In this document: one piece after another, positions 25,963 through 34,609 of the stretch
Position numbering within the stretch: position 1 is the first letter of the stretch
Layout: each line of letters starts with the position of its first letter
NCBI GenBank assembly: GCA_900542155.1
Contig: UQMD01000004.1
Span: forward strand, 1-64,000
DNA from: an uncultured Collinsella sp.
Lineage (GTDB): Bacteria > Actinomycetota > Coriobacteriia > Coriobacteriales > Coriobacteriaceae
Reading direction: 5' to 3'
Length of the DNA stretch: 64,000 nucleotides
Program-made: the position numbers and the translations under genes
The notes under the pieces: generated by a model
Seen by the model: the letters and a program-made list of their open reading frames with translations, nothing else
The model's database searches: none
What the model was told of the DNA's origin: nothing

Positions 25963-26592
25963 ATGATCAAGGCAGTGCTGTTTGATATGGACGGCGTGCT
26001 GGTCGATACCGAGTGGTTCTACAACCGTCGCCGCGTGGCGTTTATGGAAGAGAAGGGGTTCCACTTTGACGAGATCCCCGATCTTTCGGGGTCTAACGAG
26101 CCCGCCATTTGGAAGTCGCTGGTGCCCGACGATGTTGAGCTGCGCGAGCGCCTGCGCGTGGAGTACAAGCAGGTCTACAGCCCGGTCCATCCCGTTCCGT
26201 ATGCCGAGCTGCTCAACGAGCAGACGGAGCCGGTGATGCGTGAGCTGCACGAGCGCGGCGTGAAGTGTGCCATCGCGAGCTCGTCCTACCGTGAGCTCAT
26301 CGACGAGCTGGTGGAGATTGCCGGTATCGCCGACGTGCTGGACTACACCATCAGCGGCCATGAGTGCAGTGCGTTTAAACCCGACCCCGAGATCTATTTG
26401 CGCGCCATGGAGGCGTTGGGTGTTGAGCCGGCCGAGTGCCTGGTTATCGAGGACTCGCCTATGGGCATTGAGGCCGGCAAGCGCTCCGGCGCCCGCGTCC
26501 TGGCGCTGAGTCCGCACGAGGGCGTCAACCTGGACCAGTCCGCCGCCGACACCATCATCGACAACCTGGCCGACATTTTGGCCGCTTTGTAG
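25963..26592 (+). CDS. HAD-superfamily phosphatase/phosphomutase, beta-PGM-like
   Basis: 209 aa, subfamily IA. Motif I FDMDGVLVD (about 8-16) with nucleophile Asp8 and acid Asp10; a cap domain follows; IASSSYR is motif II, Lys in FKPDPEIY motif III, and VIEDSPMGIEAG motif IV. Close to phosphoglucomutase-type and sugar-phosphate phosphatases, and fits the sugar-phosphate theme of its neighbours. Start ATG 25963 is six bases after GAGGAG; ATG 25957 directly abuts it. Confidence 0.88.
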   Translation: MIKAVLFDMDGVLVDTEWFYNRRRVAFMEEKGFHFDEIPDLSGSNEPAIWKSLVPDDVELRERLRVEYKQVYSPVHPVPYAELLNEQTEPVMRELHERGVKCAIASSSYRELIDELVEIAGIADVLDYTISGHECSAFKPDPEIYLRAMEALGVEPAECLVIEDSPMGIEAGKRSGARVLALSPHEGVNLDQSAADTIIDNLADILAAL

Positions 26593-26687
26593 CGTCGATC
26601 CACCACGAGTAGTACAGATTCGCACGTCTTTTGCGGCGGATTGGCATAATTTGGCTTGGATTTTGATCCGTTTGACTTCGACTCAGA

Positions 26688-26810
26688 CTAAGTGAGTAGA
26701 CTTTTTGGCACATGCCGAGCACAAAGCGTATCTGCTTTAGTAAAACCGCAGGTCACAGAGGTGGCAGTTTTTGGTGTGCTCGGCAGATCGTAAAAAGTCT
26801 ACTCACTTAG
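26688..26810. repeat. 123-bp terminal-inverted-repeat element, copy 2
   Basis: Same length as copy 1 (18263-18385), with identical 18-base ends. The inner helix gccgagcaca / tgtgctcggc is perfect here. Between 26593 and 26945 nothing else is seen apart from a short AT-rich stretch and the ribosome site of the yitT-like gene. Confidence 0.92.
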
Positions 26811-26945
26811 AATTTGGCTCTTTGGTTGGGGAGCTGCTGGCTCGTTTTGGTTGTCGAGAGAGGGTTAATTGAAGCGCCCACTCGCGCTCCATGCTACAAT
26901 CGCCGGCATGCCCCACAATTACATCTGCCTTCGAAAGGAGCCTAC

Positions 26946-27953
26946 GTGGCGAACGCCATCGATCAGCTCACGGACCGCGTGCTCGTGCTCGGCCGCCTCA
27001 CCATCGTCCGCCGCGCCATTACTGCCGTGGCGGTCACGATTTCCGCCATTCTTCAGACATTTCTGATCCAGGCGTTCATTCAGCCTGCCGACCTGCTTCC
27101 GAGCGGTCTCACCGGCGTCGCGGTCCTGCTCGATCGCGTTACCTCGCTTGGCGGCGTTCACATCGACATCTCGCTCGGCATGCTGGCGCTCAACATCCCC
27201 GTGGCGCTTCTGTGCTGGAGCGGCATCAGCAAGCGCTTCGTCATCTTCTCGATGATGCAGGTCGTGCTCTCGTCGTTGTTCCTCAATATCTTTCACTTCG
27301 CCCCGTTTTTGGGCGACAAGATCATGCTCATCATTTTTGGCGGCGTGGTCTCGGGCCTGGGCGCTGCCATCGCGCTTAAGTCCGGCGCATCCACCGGCGG
27401 TACCGACTTTATCGCTCTGTGGGTCTCCAACCACACGGGCAAGACCATCTGGGGCGTCATCTTTGGTTTTAACTGCTTTATCCTGGCGATCTTTGGCTTT
27501 ATGTTTGGCTGGGACAACGCGGCGTACTCCATTGTGTTTCAATTTATTTCGACCAAGACCATCGACAGCTTCTATCGCCGCTACGACCGCGTGACGCTGC
27601 AGATCACGACGCGCGAGGCAGATGAGGTCATGACCGCCTATGTCAATCACTTTCAGCACGGCATTAGCTGCGCCGAGGTCATTGGCGGATACAGCCGCGA
27701 AAAGATGTACCTGCTGCACACCGTTGTCTCGACCTACGAGAGCCAGGATATCGTCAAGCTGGTGTGCGATGTCGACCCCGGCGCCGTGATCAATGTGTTC
27801 CACACGCTTAACTTTGTGGGCGGCTGGTGGGGCGGTCATGTCGATGAGCCCATGCCTACGGCCGTGCCCGATCCCGACAAGCCCGCGCGCATGGCCAGCA
27901 GGCAGGCCCGTCTGCACGATCAGGAAAGCTTGCAGCAGGACGACGGCAGGTAA
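26946..27953 (+). CDS. YitT-family membrane protein (DUF161/DUF2179)
   Basis: 335 aa. Five or six hydrophobic helices in the first 200 residues (AFIQPADLLPSGLTGVAVLL is typical), then a cytosolic DUF2179 domain (about 215-290) with GISCAEVIGGYSREKMYLL. The family's transport role is unsettled. I chose GTG 26946 because AAAGGAG lies five bases upstream and the protein then starts where family members do. A variable hydrophilic C-terminus follows. Confidence 0.88.
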   Translation: MANAIDQLTDRVLVLGRLTIVRRAITAVAVTISAILQTFLIQAFIQPADLLPSGLTGVAVLLDRVTSLGGVHIDISLGMLALNIPVALLCWSGISKRFVIFSMMQVVLSSLFLNIFHFAPFLGDKIMLIIFGGVVSGLGAAIALKSGASTGGTDFIALWVSNHTGKTIWGVIFGFNCFILAIFGFMFGWDNAAYSIVFQFISTKTIDSFYRRYDRVTLQITTREADEVMTAYVNHFQHGISCAEVIGGYSREKMYLLHTVVSTYESQDIVKLVCDVDPGAVINVFHTLNFVGGWWGGHVDEPMPTAVPDPDKPARMASRQARLHDQESLQQDDGR

Positions 27954-28005
27954 AGATTTGCTGTATGCGGTGTATCGTTTTATCAAACTGAGGTAACATA
28001 TAAAA

Positions 28006-28017
28006 AGACGTTATATA
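28006..28017 (+). promoter_or_regulatory. Putative operator before gntR-2
   Basis: agacgttatata, 41 bases before the start codon, shares gacgttata with the PTS promoter region. It may be an autoregulatory site of GntR-2. Confidence 0.35.
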
Positions 28018-28057
28018 CGTATTAGTTATTTCGATATTTTGATAAGAGTGATCAGAT

Positions 28058-28777
28058 ATGCCAGCGCCCAAAAATGCACCGCTTTACCAGCAGATTTACG
28101 ACGAGATCAAGGAAGCGATCGAGAAAGGCGTTTATGCACCTAAGGAGCGCATCCCGTCCGAGCTTGAGCTTGCCGAGCAGTACGAGGTGAGCCGCATTAC
28201 GGTGCGCCGCGCCGTCGAGGAGCTGTGCTCCGATGGCTACCTGGTTAAGCAACAGGGTCGCGGCACCTTTGTTTCCACGCCGCACATCAACCGCCAGTTC
28301 CATGCCTCGACGCTGCAGACGTTTTCCGCGCTATGTGCCGACAACGGCATGAAGGCCGGCGCGCACGTGGTTGATCGCCAGATTGTGCCGGCGCGTCAAA
28401 ACGAGATGGAGTTCTTTGGCCTGCAGAAGGACGCGCTGCTGCTGCATATCAAGCGCGTGCGTACGGCCGATGGCGAGCCCATATTTGAGGAGAACATCTT
28501 TGTGCCGTTTGACGCCTACCGTGAGCTGTTGACGGCCGATCTTGAGGACAAGTCGATTTTTGCCGAGGTCGAGCGTGTTGGTGGAACGCCGATTGTCTCG
28601 GTTGGCTACCGTACGGTCGAGGCCGTTCGAGCTAACGCCGAGCAGGCGGCCGAGTTGGGCATTGCTCCGCACGATCCACTGCTCAATCTGCGTGCCGGCT
28701 TTATCGGCCCCAATGGCGAGCCGGTCCTGATGGGTAAGCAGTACTACGTGGGCAGCCGCTACGTCATGGTGATGTAG
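28058..28777 (+). CDS. GntR/UTRA transcriptional regulator 2
   Basis: 239 aa. Winged helix: PLYQQIYDEIKEAIEKG then ERIPSELELAEQYEVSRITVRRAVEELCSDGYL, wing KQQGRGTFV; UTRA effector domain from about residue 85. HutC/NagR type, expected to respond to an amino-sugar or sugar phosphate. No SIS gene adjoins it, unlike the other two GntR genes here; shared cgttata words suggest the PTS and DMT transporter as targets. Weak ribosome site. Confidence 0.92.
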   Translation: MPAPKNAPLYQQIYDEIKEAIEKGVYAPKERIPSELELAEQYEVSRITVRRAVEELCSDGYLVKQQGRGTFVSTPHINRQFHASTLQTFSALCADNGMKAGAHVVDRQIVPARQNEMEFFGLQKDALLLHIKRVRTADGEPIFEENIFVPFDAYRELLTADLEDKSIFAEVERVGGTPIVSVGYRTVEAVRANAEQAAELGIAPHDPLLNLRAGFIGPNGEPVLMGKQYYVGSRYVMVM

Positions 28778-28782
28778 CTCTA

Positions 28783-29046
28783 GTTGCGCGGTTTTCCAAA
28801 CCGCGCAACTGCTCGACGCTGCGCCTTTGGTTCCGCCGTTCTGACGAACGGCGGACCGGTCGACGCTGCGCCTTTGGTTACGCGGTTTTACCAAACCGCG
28901 CAACGGCTCGACGCTGCAAGCCCGCCAGAGCGGCAATCTGCCTTTCAACTTCGGCGGCATGATCAGAAGATCAATGCCGCCTTGTTTCAAGGCACCTTGC
29001 TCGCTCTGACGGGCTTTCGCTGTCTGCGCCAAAACATCGGCGTTGC
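28783..29046 (+). ncRNA. Structured intergenic element, copy B, with triplicated leading hairpin
   Basis: Three tandem hairpin units (28783-28809, about 28829-28856, 28877-28904) each lead into a CTCGACGCTGC-type phrase (GGTCGACGCTGC after unit 2). The main structure follows: P1 28920-28932 with 29002-29014 (one mismatch), P2 tgcctt/aaggca, P3 ggcggcat-gatc / gatc-atgccgcc around AGAA. Against copy A the P3 tip changes from gacc/ggtc to gatc/gatc and the outermost P1 pair from A-T to G-C, both compensatory. Confidence 0.8.
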
Positions 29047-29049
29047 CGT

Positions 29050-29109
29050 GGTAGTCATTGGGGACGTTCTTAAACGACTAGTCATTCAAGAACGTCCCCA
29101 ATGACTACC
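29050..29109. repeat. Inverted repeat upstream of recQ
   Basis: 22-base arms (ggtagtcattggggacgttc... ) flank a 16-base centre that itself contains gactagtc. It follows the structured element and ends 88 bases before recQ. May terminate transcription from gntR-2. Confidence 0.8.
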
Positions 29110-29197
29110 CGCAGAATGAGCGTGGCTGACAGCCGTACGGCAGCGGTCCGCGTGGCGGCGTATAATCGGCGGCAGATGACTTGGACGTTAGGAAACC

Positions 29198-31171
29198 ATG
29201 ACCGATAGCATGCAGCAGATGGCGCTCGACACGCTCGGCGCCTATTTTGGCTACACCTCGTTTCGCCCGGGGCAGGACCGCATGGTCGATGCGATCCTTG
29301 CCGGTCGCGATGCGCTGGGCGTTATGCCCACGGGCGCCGGCAAGTCCATTTGCTACCAGGTGCCCGCGCTCATGCTGCCTGGCATCACCTTTGTGGTGAG
29401 CCCGCTGCTATCGCTTATGGAGGACCAGACCCGCGCGCTGCTCGCGGCGGGTGCGCGCCCCAGCTATCTCAACTCCAGCCTTACTCCGGCCCAGCAAAAC
29501 ACCGTGCTCAAGCGGGCGCGCGAGGGTCGCTACCAGCTTATGTACGTGGCGCCCGAGCGCCTGCTCGAGCCGCGCTTTTTAGCCTTTGCGCAGGAGGCCG
29601 CGGCGGACGGCGGCATCGGCGTGCCGCTCGTGGCCATTGACGAGGCCCACTGCGTAAGCCAATGGGGCCAGGATTTCCGCCCCGCCTACCTGCAGATTCG
29701 CGAGTTCATCGATTCCCTGCCGCAGCGCCCCATCGTGGCGGCCTTTACCGCTACGGCGACCGAGCGCGTGCGCGCGGACATTCAGCAGATGCTCGGCCTG
29801 CGCGACCCGGCCACGGTCGTGACGGGCTTCGATCGCAAGAACCTCTACTTTGGCTGCGAGGAGATGGGCGACAAGGCTAAGGCCGCCTGGGTGCGCGACT
29901 ATGTGATCGCGCATTCGAGCGAGAGCGGTATCGTGTATTGCTCGACCCGCAAGACCGTCGATGCGCTCGCGAGCGAGCTTGCCGAGGCGCTGGGCCCCAG
30001 CGGCATTCGCGTTGGTCGCTACCATGCCGGCATGGGCAACGACGCCCGTCGCCAAAGCCAGTGCGCCTTTATCGACGACGATATTCAGGTGATGGTCGCC
30101 ACCAACGCCTTTGGCATGGGCATTGACAAGCCCAACGTGCGCTACGTCATCCATAACAACGTGCCCGAGAGCATCGAGGCCTACTATCAGGAGGCGGGTC
30201 GTGCCGGCCGCGATGGCGATCCGGCCAGCTGCTACTTGCTGTGGAACGGCAACGATTTTCGCATGCGCCGCTTTTTGATCGACCGCGGCGATGCGGCCGA
30301 CGAGGCGCTCGACGATGAGCAGCGCGCGTGGGCGCTCCAGAATCGATATCGCCTGCTCAGCCAGATGGAAGGCTACTGCAATACCACCGGCTGCCTGCGC
30401 GAATACATGCTGCGCTACTTTGGCGACGAGGCCGCGGCCGAGCATGCGGCCGTAGTCGGCACCGCCTCGGATGACGCCGAGGGCTGCGGCAACTGCAGCA
30501 ACTGCCTTACGCAGTTCGAGGTCGAGGACGTCACCGATATGGCCCGCGCCGCTGTGCGCTATGTGGCCGCGTGTCCCATGCGCTTTGGCAAGTCGCTCAT
30601 CGCCGACGTGCTCCACGGCGGCAACACCGAGCGCATTCGCCAGATGCATCTGGACGAGGGCCGTGGCTACGGTGAACTGTCGAGCGAATCGGTCGGGCGC
30701 ATCAAGGACATCATCGGCCAGCTGTGCGGCCGCGGTTATTTGGCAACCTCGCAGGGGCAGTACCCGGTCGTGGGCCTGGGTCCGCGTGCCGGCGAGGTCG
30801 AAGAGGAGGCGTTTGCCTTTACCGTTAAGCGTCGCGCGTCCAAGCGCAAAGCCTCGGCCCGCGCTCGCCGTGCGGTGGATCTGCTGCGCGAGGAGGCCGA
30901 GCTGGATCAGCGCCCGCGCGTGGGCGACGATGCCGAGCTATTCGAGCGCCTGCGTGTCCTGCGCAAGGAAATCTCGACCGAGTTGGAGATGGCGCCGTAC
31001 ATGGTCTTTTCCGACAAGGCCCTGCGCGGCCTGTGTCGCCTGCGCCCGCAGACGCGCGACGAGCTTATCCAGGTCAACGGCATCGGCGAGAAAAAGGCCG
31101 ACGCCTTTGGCGGGCAGTTTATGGCGGCGATTGAAGAGTTTGAGTCCGAGCATGCGCGAGATGGAGCGTAA
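29198..31171 (+). CDS. recQ: ATP-dependent DNA helicase RecQ
   Basis: 3'-5' helicase of the RecQ family (657 aa). Walker A MPTGAGKS (43-50), DEAH box (148-151) followed by CVSQWGQDFRPAYLQI, RecA-like second half with GMGIDKPNVRYVIH and QEAGRAGRDG. Zinc-binding cysteines at 394, 399 (CNTTGC), 433 and 436 with CGNCSNC. The winged-helix RQC region and a C-terminal HRDC domain (about 575-650) complete the family layout. Ends two bases before the gntR-3 start, so they are co-transcribed. Confidence 0.97.
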   Translation: MTDSMQQMALDTLGAYFGYTSFRPGQDRMVDAILAGRDALGVMPTGAGKSICYQVPALMLPGITFVVSPLLSLMEDQTRALLAAGARPSYLNSSLTPAQQNTVLKRAREGRYQLMYVAPERLLEPRFLAFAQEAAADGGIGVPLVAIDEAHCVSQWGQDFRPAYLQIREFIDSLPQRPIVAAFTATATERVRADIQQMLGLRDPATVVTGFDRKNLYFGCEEMGDKAKAAWVRDYVIAHSSESGIVYCSTRKTVDALASELAEALGPSGIRVGRYHAGMGNDARRQSQCAFIDDDIQVMVATNAFGMGIDKPNVRYVIHNNVPESIEAYYQEAGRAGRDGDPASCYLLWNGNDFRMRRFLIDRGDAADEALDDEQRAWALQNRYRLLSQMEGYCNTTGCLREYMLRYFGDEAAAEHAAVVGTASDDAEGCGNCSNCLTQFEVEDVTDMARAAVRYVAACPMRFGKSLIADVLHGGNTERIRQMHLDEGRGYGELSSESVGRIKDIIGQLCGRGYLATSQGQYPVVGLGPRAGEVEEEAFAFTVKRRASKRKASARARRAVDLLREEAELDQRPRVGDDAELFERLRVLRKEISTELEMAPYMVFSDKALRGLCRLRPQTRDELIQVNGIGEKKADAFGGQFMAAIEEFESEHARDGA

Positions 31172-31173
31172 CG

Positions 31174-31929
31174 ATGGCAACCGACGATAAAACCGAGCGC
31201 GCCGACGTGTCCGCCGTGCCGCTGTACCAGCAGGTCATGGACGACCTAAAAGGCGAGATCGCGCGCGGCGTGTACGTGGCCGGCTCGCGCATTCCTTCCG
31301 AGATGGAGCTCGCGAAGTCTTACGGTGTGGGGCGCATCACCGTGCGCCGCGCCATCGAGGAGCTGTCGCGCGCGGGGTACCTCAACCGCCAACAGGGGAG
31401 GGGCACCTTTGTGTGTGCGCCCAAGCTCAAGCGCAAGATTCGCCAGAAAGGCGATGTCCAGAGCTTTACTGAGGGCTGTGCCGCCAACGACATGGTGGCC
31501 GGAGCACGTTTGGTGTCGCGCACGGTGGTCGCGGCGACGCGCGAGGACGCGGCTTTTTTTGGCGTGGAGCCCGGCTGCGAGCTTATCGTGGTCGAGCGCG
31601 TGCGCACGGCAGATGGCGTGCCCGTCATGCTCGAGAACAACGCCTTTGTGCTGGCCGATCATCCCTACCTGCAGACGCTTGCCGACGAGGGCCTTGCCGA
31701 TAACTCGATCTTTGCGCTCGTTGCCGAGCATTCGGGCCGCGCACCGCTCAAGTCCGACCCCTGCACCGTGGAGATTGCGCTTGCCGATGCTCAGGCGGCC
31801 CCGCTGCTGGAGGTGCCGGTCGGCGAGCCGCTCTTCTATATGGAGGCGTACTTTACCGATGCGGACGGGCGGCCCCTACTGCTCGGGCGTCAAAAGATCG
31901 TGGGCTCGCGCTACTTGTTTGACATCTAA
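31174..31929 (+). CDS. GntR/UTRA transcriptional regulator 3
   Basis: 251 aa, closely similar in layout to GntR-2: VPLYQQVMDDLKGEIARGVYVAGSRIPSEMELAKSYGVGRITVRRAIEEL, wing RQQGRGTFV, then UTRA. Starts two bases after recQ and is followed 145 bases later by SIS-3; a repeated 12-base word flanks the SIS-3 promoter, so SIS-3 is its probable target. Confidence 0.92.
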   Translation: MATDDKTERADVSAVPLYQQVMDDLKGEIARGVYVAGSRIPSEMELAKSYGVGRITVRRAIEELSRAGYLNRQQGRGTFVCAPKLKRKIRQKGDVQSFTEGCAANDMVAGARLVSRTVVAATREDAAFFGVEPGCELIVVERVRTADGVPVMLENNAFVLADHPYLQTLADEGLADNSIFALVAEHSGRAPLKSDPCTVEIALADAQAAPLLEVPVGEPLFYMEAYFTDADGRPLLLGRQKIVGSRYLFDI

Positions 31930-31943
31930 CGCCCATAGACAGA

Positions 31944-31955
31944 ACAACATAGAAC
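31944..31955 (+). promoter_or_regulatory. Putative GntR-3 operator, upstream copy
   Basis: acaacatagaac, repeated exactly at 32006-32017. The copies are 62 bases apart, about six helical turns, and flank tgttataaat, a likely -10 region. Confidence 0.5.
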
Positions 31956-32005
31956 AAATTTGCTGAAACGACTTCACCTGTGACAGTTCGCATGTTATAA
32001 ATAGG

Positions 32006-32017
32006 ACAACATAGAAC
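32006..32017 (+). promoter_or_regulatory. Putative GntR-3 operator, downstream copy
   Basis: Exact repeat of acaacatagaac, 56 bases before the SIS-3 start and just downstream of the AT-rich tgttataaatagg. Position suits repression of SIS-3. Confidence 0.5.
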
Positions 32018-32073
32018 GATTGCAGGTACGAGCTGTCGTCGTTCAAAGCCGCCACACAAGGAGGAGCGTCACG

Positions 32074-33042
32074 GTGAACGCACACGATCTGATTCAGGAA
32101 ATTATCGAGCGCAAGGGTAAGATCGAGAACGTCTTTTGGATCGCCTGTGGCGGTTCGATGATTGACCTGATGCCGGCCAACGAGCTGCTCAAGCGCGAGG
32201 CCACCACGTTTGCCTCGACGGTCTACACCGCGCGCGAGTTTTGCCTGATGGCCCCCAAGAGCCTGGGGCCGAAGTCGCTCGTCGTCGCCTGCAGCCACAG
32301 CGGCAACACGCAGGAGGTCGTCGACGGTTGCGAGATGGCGCTGGCTGCCGGTGCCGAGGTCGTGGCTATGACCGACTATGCGGGCTCCAAGATCGACAAC
32401 GGCAAGTGGACCACCTGGGTCTATCCGTGGGGCAAGGGCGAGTCGCAGGCCGAGGTCCCGCAGGGTATCGGCGTTCTGATGGCTGCCGAGCTGCTCGACC
32501 AGCAGGAAGGCTACGAGGCGCTCGCCGACATGTATGCCGGCCTTAAGCAGATGGACACGCTGCTGCCCGCCGCCCGCGAGAAGGTCAACGCGGAGCTGGG
32601 CGACCGCTTTGCCGAGCTCTGCCAGCAGCACAAGTTCTTCTACATCCTGGGCTCCGGCCCCAACTTTAGCCAGACCTACGCTATGGCCATCTGCTCGCTC
32701 ATGGAGATGCAGTGGCAGCACTGCTGCTACATCCACTCCGGCGAGTACTTCCACGGCCCCTTCGAAGCCACCGAGCCCGGCGTGTTCTACTTTGTGCAGC
32801 TCGGATCGGGCGAGTGCCGTCCCATGGAGGAGCGCGCGCTCGCATTCCTCAACACGCATACCGATACGGTCATGGTGCTCGATGCGCTCGAGTACGGCGT
32901 GGGCGAGGTGCCGGCCAGCGTGCGTTCGTTCCTGGAGCCGATTTTCTTCTACGCGATGAGCTGCGAGCTGCGCGCCGCCCGCGGCAAGGTGTTCGACCAC
33001 AGCCCCGAGGTTCGTCGCTATATGGGTGTCGAGCAGTACTAG
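32074..33042 (+). CDS. SIS-domain protein 3, FrlB-like
   Basis: 322 aa, third FrlB-like double-SIS protein of the region: FWIACGGSMIDLMP loop, CSHSGNTQE, hallmark GEYFHGPFE. Start GTG 32074 follows AAGGAGGAG by seven bases. Probably deglycates or isomerises a phosphorylated sugar-amine under GntR-3. Cys-rich stretch QHCCYIHSG is conserved in position with SIS-2 but not in sequence. Confidence 0.85.
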   Translation: MNAHDLIQEIIERKGKIENVFWIACGGSMIDLMPANELLKREATTFASTVYTAREFCLMAPKSLGPKSLVVACSHSGNTQEVVDGCEMALAAGAEVVAMTDYAGSKIDNGKWTTWVYPWGKGESQAEVPQGIGVLMAAELLDQQEGYEALADMYAGLKQMDTLLPAAREKVNAELGDRFAELCQQHKFFYILGSGPNFSQTYAMAICSLMEMQWQHCCYIHSGEYFHGPFEATEPGVFYFVQLGSGECRPMEERALAFLNTHTDTVMVLDALEYGVGEVPASVRSFLEPIFFYAMSCELRAARGKVFDHSPEVRRYMGVEQY

Positions 33043-33061
33043 GTACCGGGAATTATCTTTT

Positions 33062-33096
33062 TTGACGGGGTCTGCGCTGCGCGCGGGCCCCGTTTT
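33062..33096 (+). terminator. Terminator of SIS-3
   Basis: CGGGGTC / GGCCCCG arms around a GC-rich loop, followed by TTTT. Confidence 0.65.
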
Positions 33097-33131
33097 GCGT
33101 TGTGGCGGCCGGATTCGTGTCTGCGCGAAAA

Positions 33132-33313
33132 CGAAGGTGAATACTTTTCCGCGAAGTGAACGACCTATTTTGGACCCCCGAAGCATCCACACTTTTTGAC
33201 GCCAAAACTGCAGGAAAAACTCGGCGAAACCGCAGGAAACGGCGTCTGAAAAGTGTCGATGCTTCGGGGGCTCGTTTTTGCTCGTTCACTTCGCGGAAAA
33301 GTATTCACCTTCG
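33132..33313. repeat. About 180-bp inverted-repeat element, copy 1
   Basis: Ends cgaaggtgaatac and gtattcaccttcg are exact reverse complements; further in, cttttccgcgaagtgaacga and its complement, then cccccgaagcatc / gatgcttcggggg. A related element lies at 49223-49403. The outermost bases differ between copies yet remain self-complementary. Non-coding. Confidence 0.9.
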
Positions 33314-33335
33314 ATTCGCAAGGGCACTGCGTGAG

Positions 33336-33379
33336 TCAAAAAAGCGGGCCGCGCCGGGGATTTCCGGCGCGGCCCGCTT
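33336..33379 (-). terminator. Terminator of the lactate-dehydrogenase-like gene
   Basis: On the minus strand AAGCGGGCCGCGCCGG pairs with CCGGCGCGGCCCGCTT and a T-run follows. Confidence 0.92.
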
Positions 33380-33420
33380 AGTATCGCGCTTAGATTCGCA
33401 AGGTTGCGGCAGCCAGCGGC

Positions 33421-34398
33421 CTACTTTGCGTCGTAGGCCTCGGTGTCCCACCAGTCGAGCTGGGCGATGTTGTCGCGGATGTGCTGGCAGCTCTTGTGGA
33501 AGCCCTCGAGCTCGTACTCGGACAGGTCGAGCGTGTAGACCTCCTCGACGCCCTCGGCACCGATCACGCACGGCAGGGAGGTAAAGATACCCTCCTCGCC
33601 ATACTGGCCGGTCATGAGCGTGGAAGCGGAAAGCACGGCGTGCTCGTTGTGCAGCACGGCGGCGCAGACGCGCGCGGCGGAGTTGGCGACGGCGTATTCG
33701 GTGCACTGCTTGCCCTGGTAGGTCACATAGCCGCCCTTACGCGCGAGCTCCTCGACCTCCATGTGGTCAAAGGCGTACTTGTCGGGGTTCTCGGCCTGAA
33801 GCTCGTTGAGGTTTTTGCCGGCGATGGTTGCGGCCTTAAAGGCGGCAAGCTGGCTAAAGCCGTGCTCGCCGATCATGTAGGCGTCGATGGACTTGGGGCT
33901 CACGCCGACCTTCTTGGAGATCTCGGTGCGCAGGCGGGCGGAGTCCAGGCCGCAGCCCGAGCCGATGATCTTCTTGGGATCGTAGCCGGTCAGGTGCCAC
34001 AGCTCGGTGCACACGACGTCGCAGGGGTTGGAGATGCTCACGAAGATGCCGTCAAAGCCGGCGTCGACGATGCGCTTGGCAAAGGTGCGGGCGGCGTCGG
34101 TGGTAAAGAACAGCTCGCCGTCGCGGTTGCCGGCGGCCAGCGCGACCTTGCCGGCGGCGTTGACGATGACGTCGCAGCAGGCCAGCTCCTCGTAGTGGTC
34201 GTAGCAGTTGACGATCTTGGTGTTGTACGGGACAAACGAGAGGGAGTCGCGCAGGTCCTGGACCTCGGACGTCACCTTGGCCTCGTTGATATCGCACAGG
34301 TACAGCTCATCGGCAATGCCCTGCATGAGCAGGCTGTTGGCGACATGTGCTCCTACGTGGCCCTGGCCGACCACACCGATCTTACGCGTCTGGTACAT
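33421..34398 (-). CDS. L-lactate / L-2-hydroxyacid dehydrogenase
   Basis: NAD-dependent dehydrogenase of the lactate/malate family (325 aa), reducing pyruvate or a branched 2-oxoacid. The nucleotide loop is GVVGQGHVGAHVA (GxGxxG), ISNPCDVV follows, and the catalytic site has GEHGFSQ with the proton-relay His. The segment where lactate dehydrogenases have the substrate-specificity loop reads GNRDGELFF, closer to L-2-hydroxyisocaproate dehydrogenase than to classical LDH. Start at 34398 has AAAGGA; 39 bases of upstream in-frame sequence lack it. Divergent from metA. Confidence 0.85.
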   Translation of the reverse strand: MYQTRKIGVVGQGHVGAHVANSLLMQGIADELYLCDINEAKVTSEVQDLRDSLSFVPYNTKIVNCYDHYEELACCDVIVNAAGKVALAAGNRDGELFFTTDAARTFAKRIVDAGFDGIFVSISNPCDVVCTELWHLTGYDPKKIIGSGCGLDSARLRTEISKKVGVSPKSIDAYMIGEHGFSQLAAFKAATIAGKNLNELQAENPDKYAFDHMEVEELARKGGYVTYQGKQCTEYAVANSAARVCAAVLHNEHAVLSASTLMTGQYGEEGIFTSLPCVIGAEGVEEVYTLDLSEYELEGFHKSCQHIRDNIAQLDWWDTEAYDAK

Positions 34399-34609
34399 AT
34401 ATGTATCCTTTCGGCCGAGTTTTTCGCGTCGAACCATTGTAGCCTCCTGCCGTCACTTTGCTAGGCTAAAGCGTCGTAGATTTTTGGGACATGCGTTAAT
34501 CTCTACTTTTGGAGTGATTTGGGCCGCTGATGGCATCGCTGGGCGATGTGCTCGCGCGGATGGGGCCGCTCGTTGTACCATAGCTGCAACTGACTCGTAA
34601 GGAGCATCC

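Noticed and set aside
18263..26810. Insertion sequence
   Set aside because: Only 123 bp with no transposase frame and no visible target-site duplication; kept as a repeat family.
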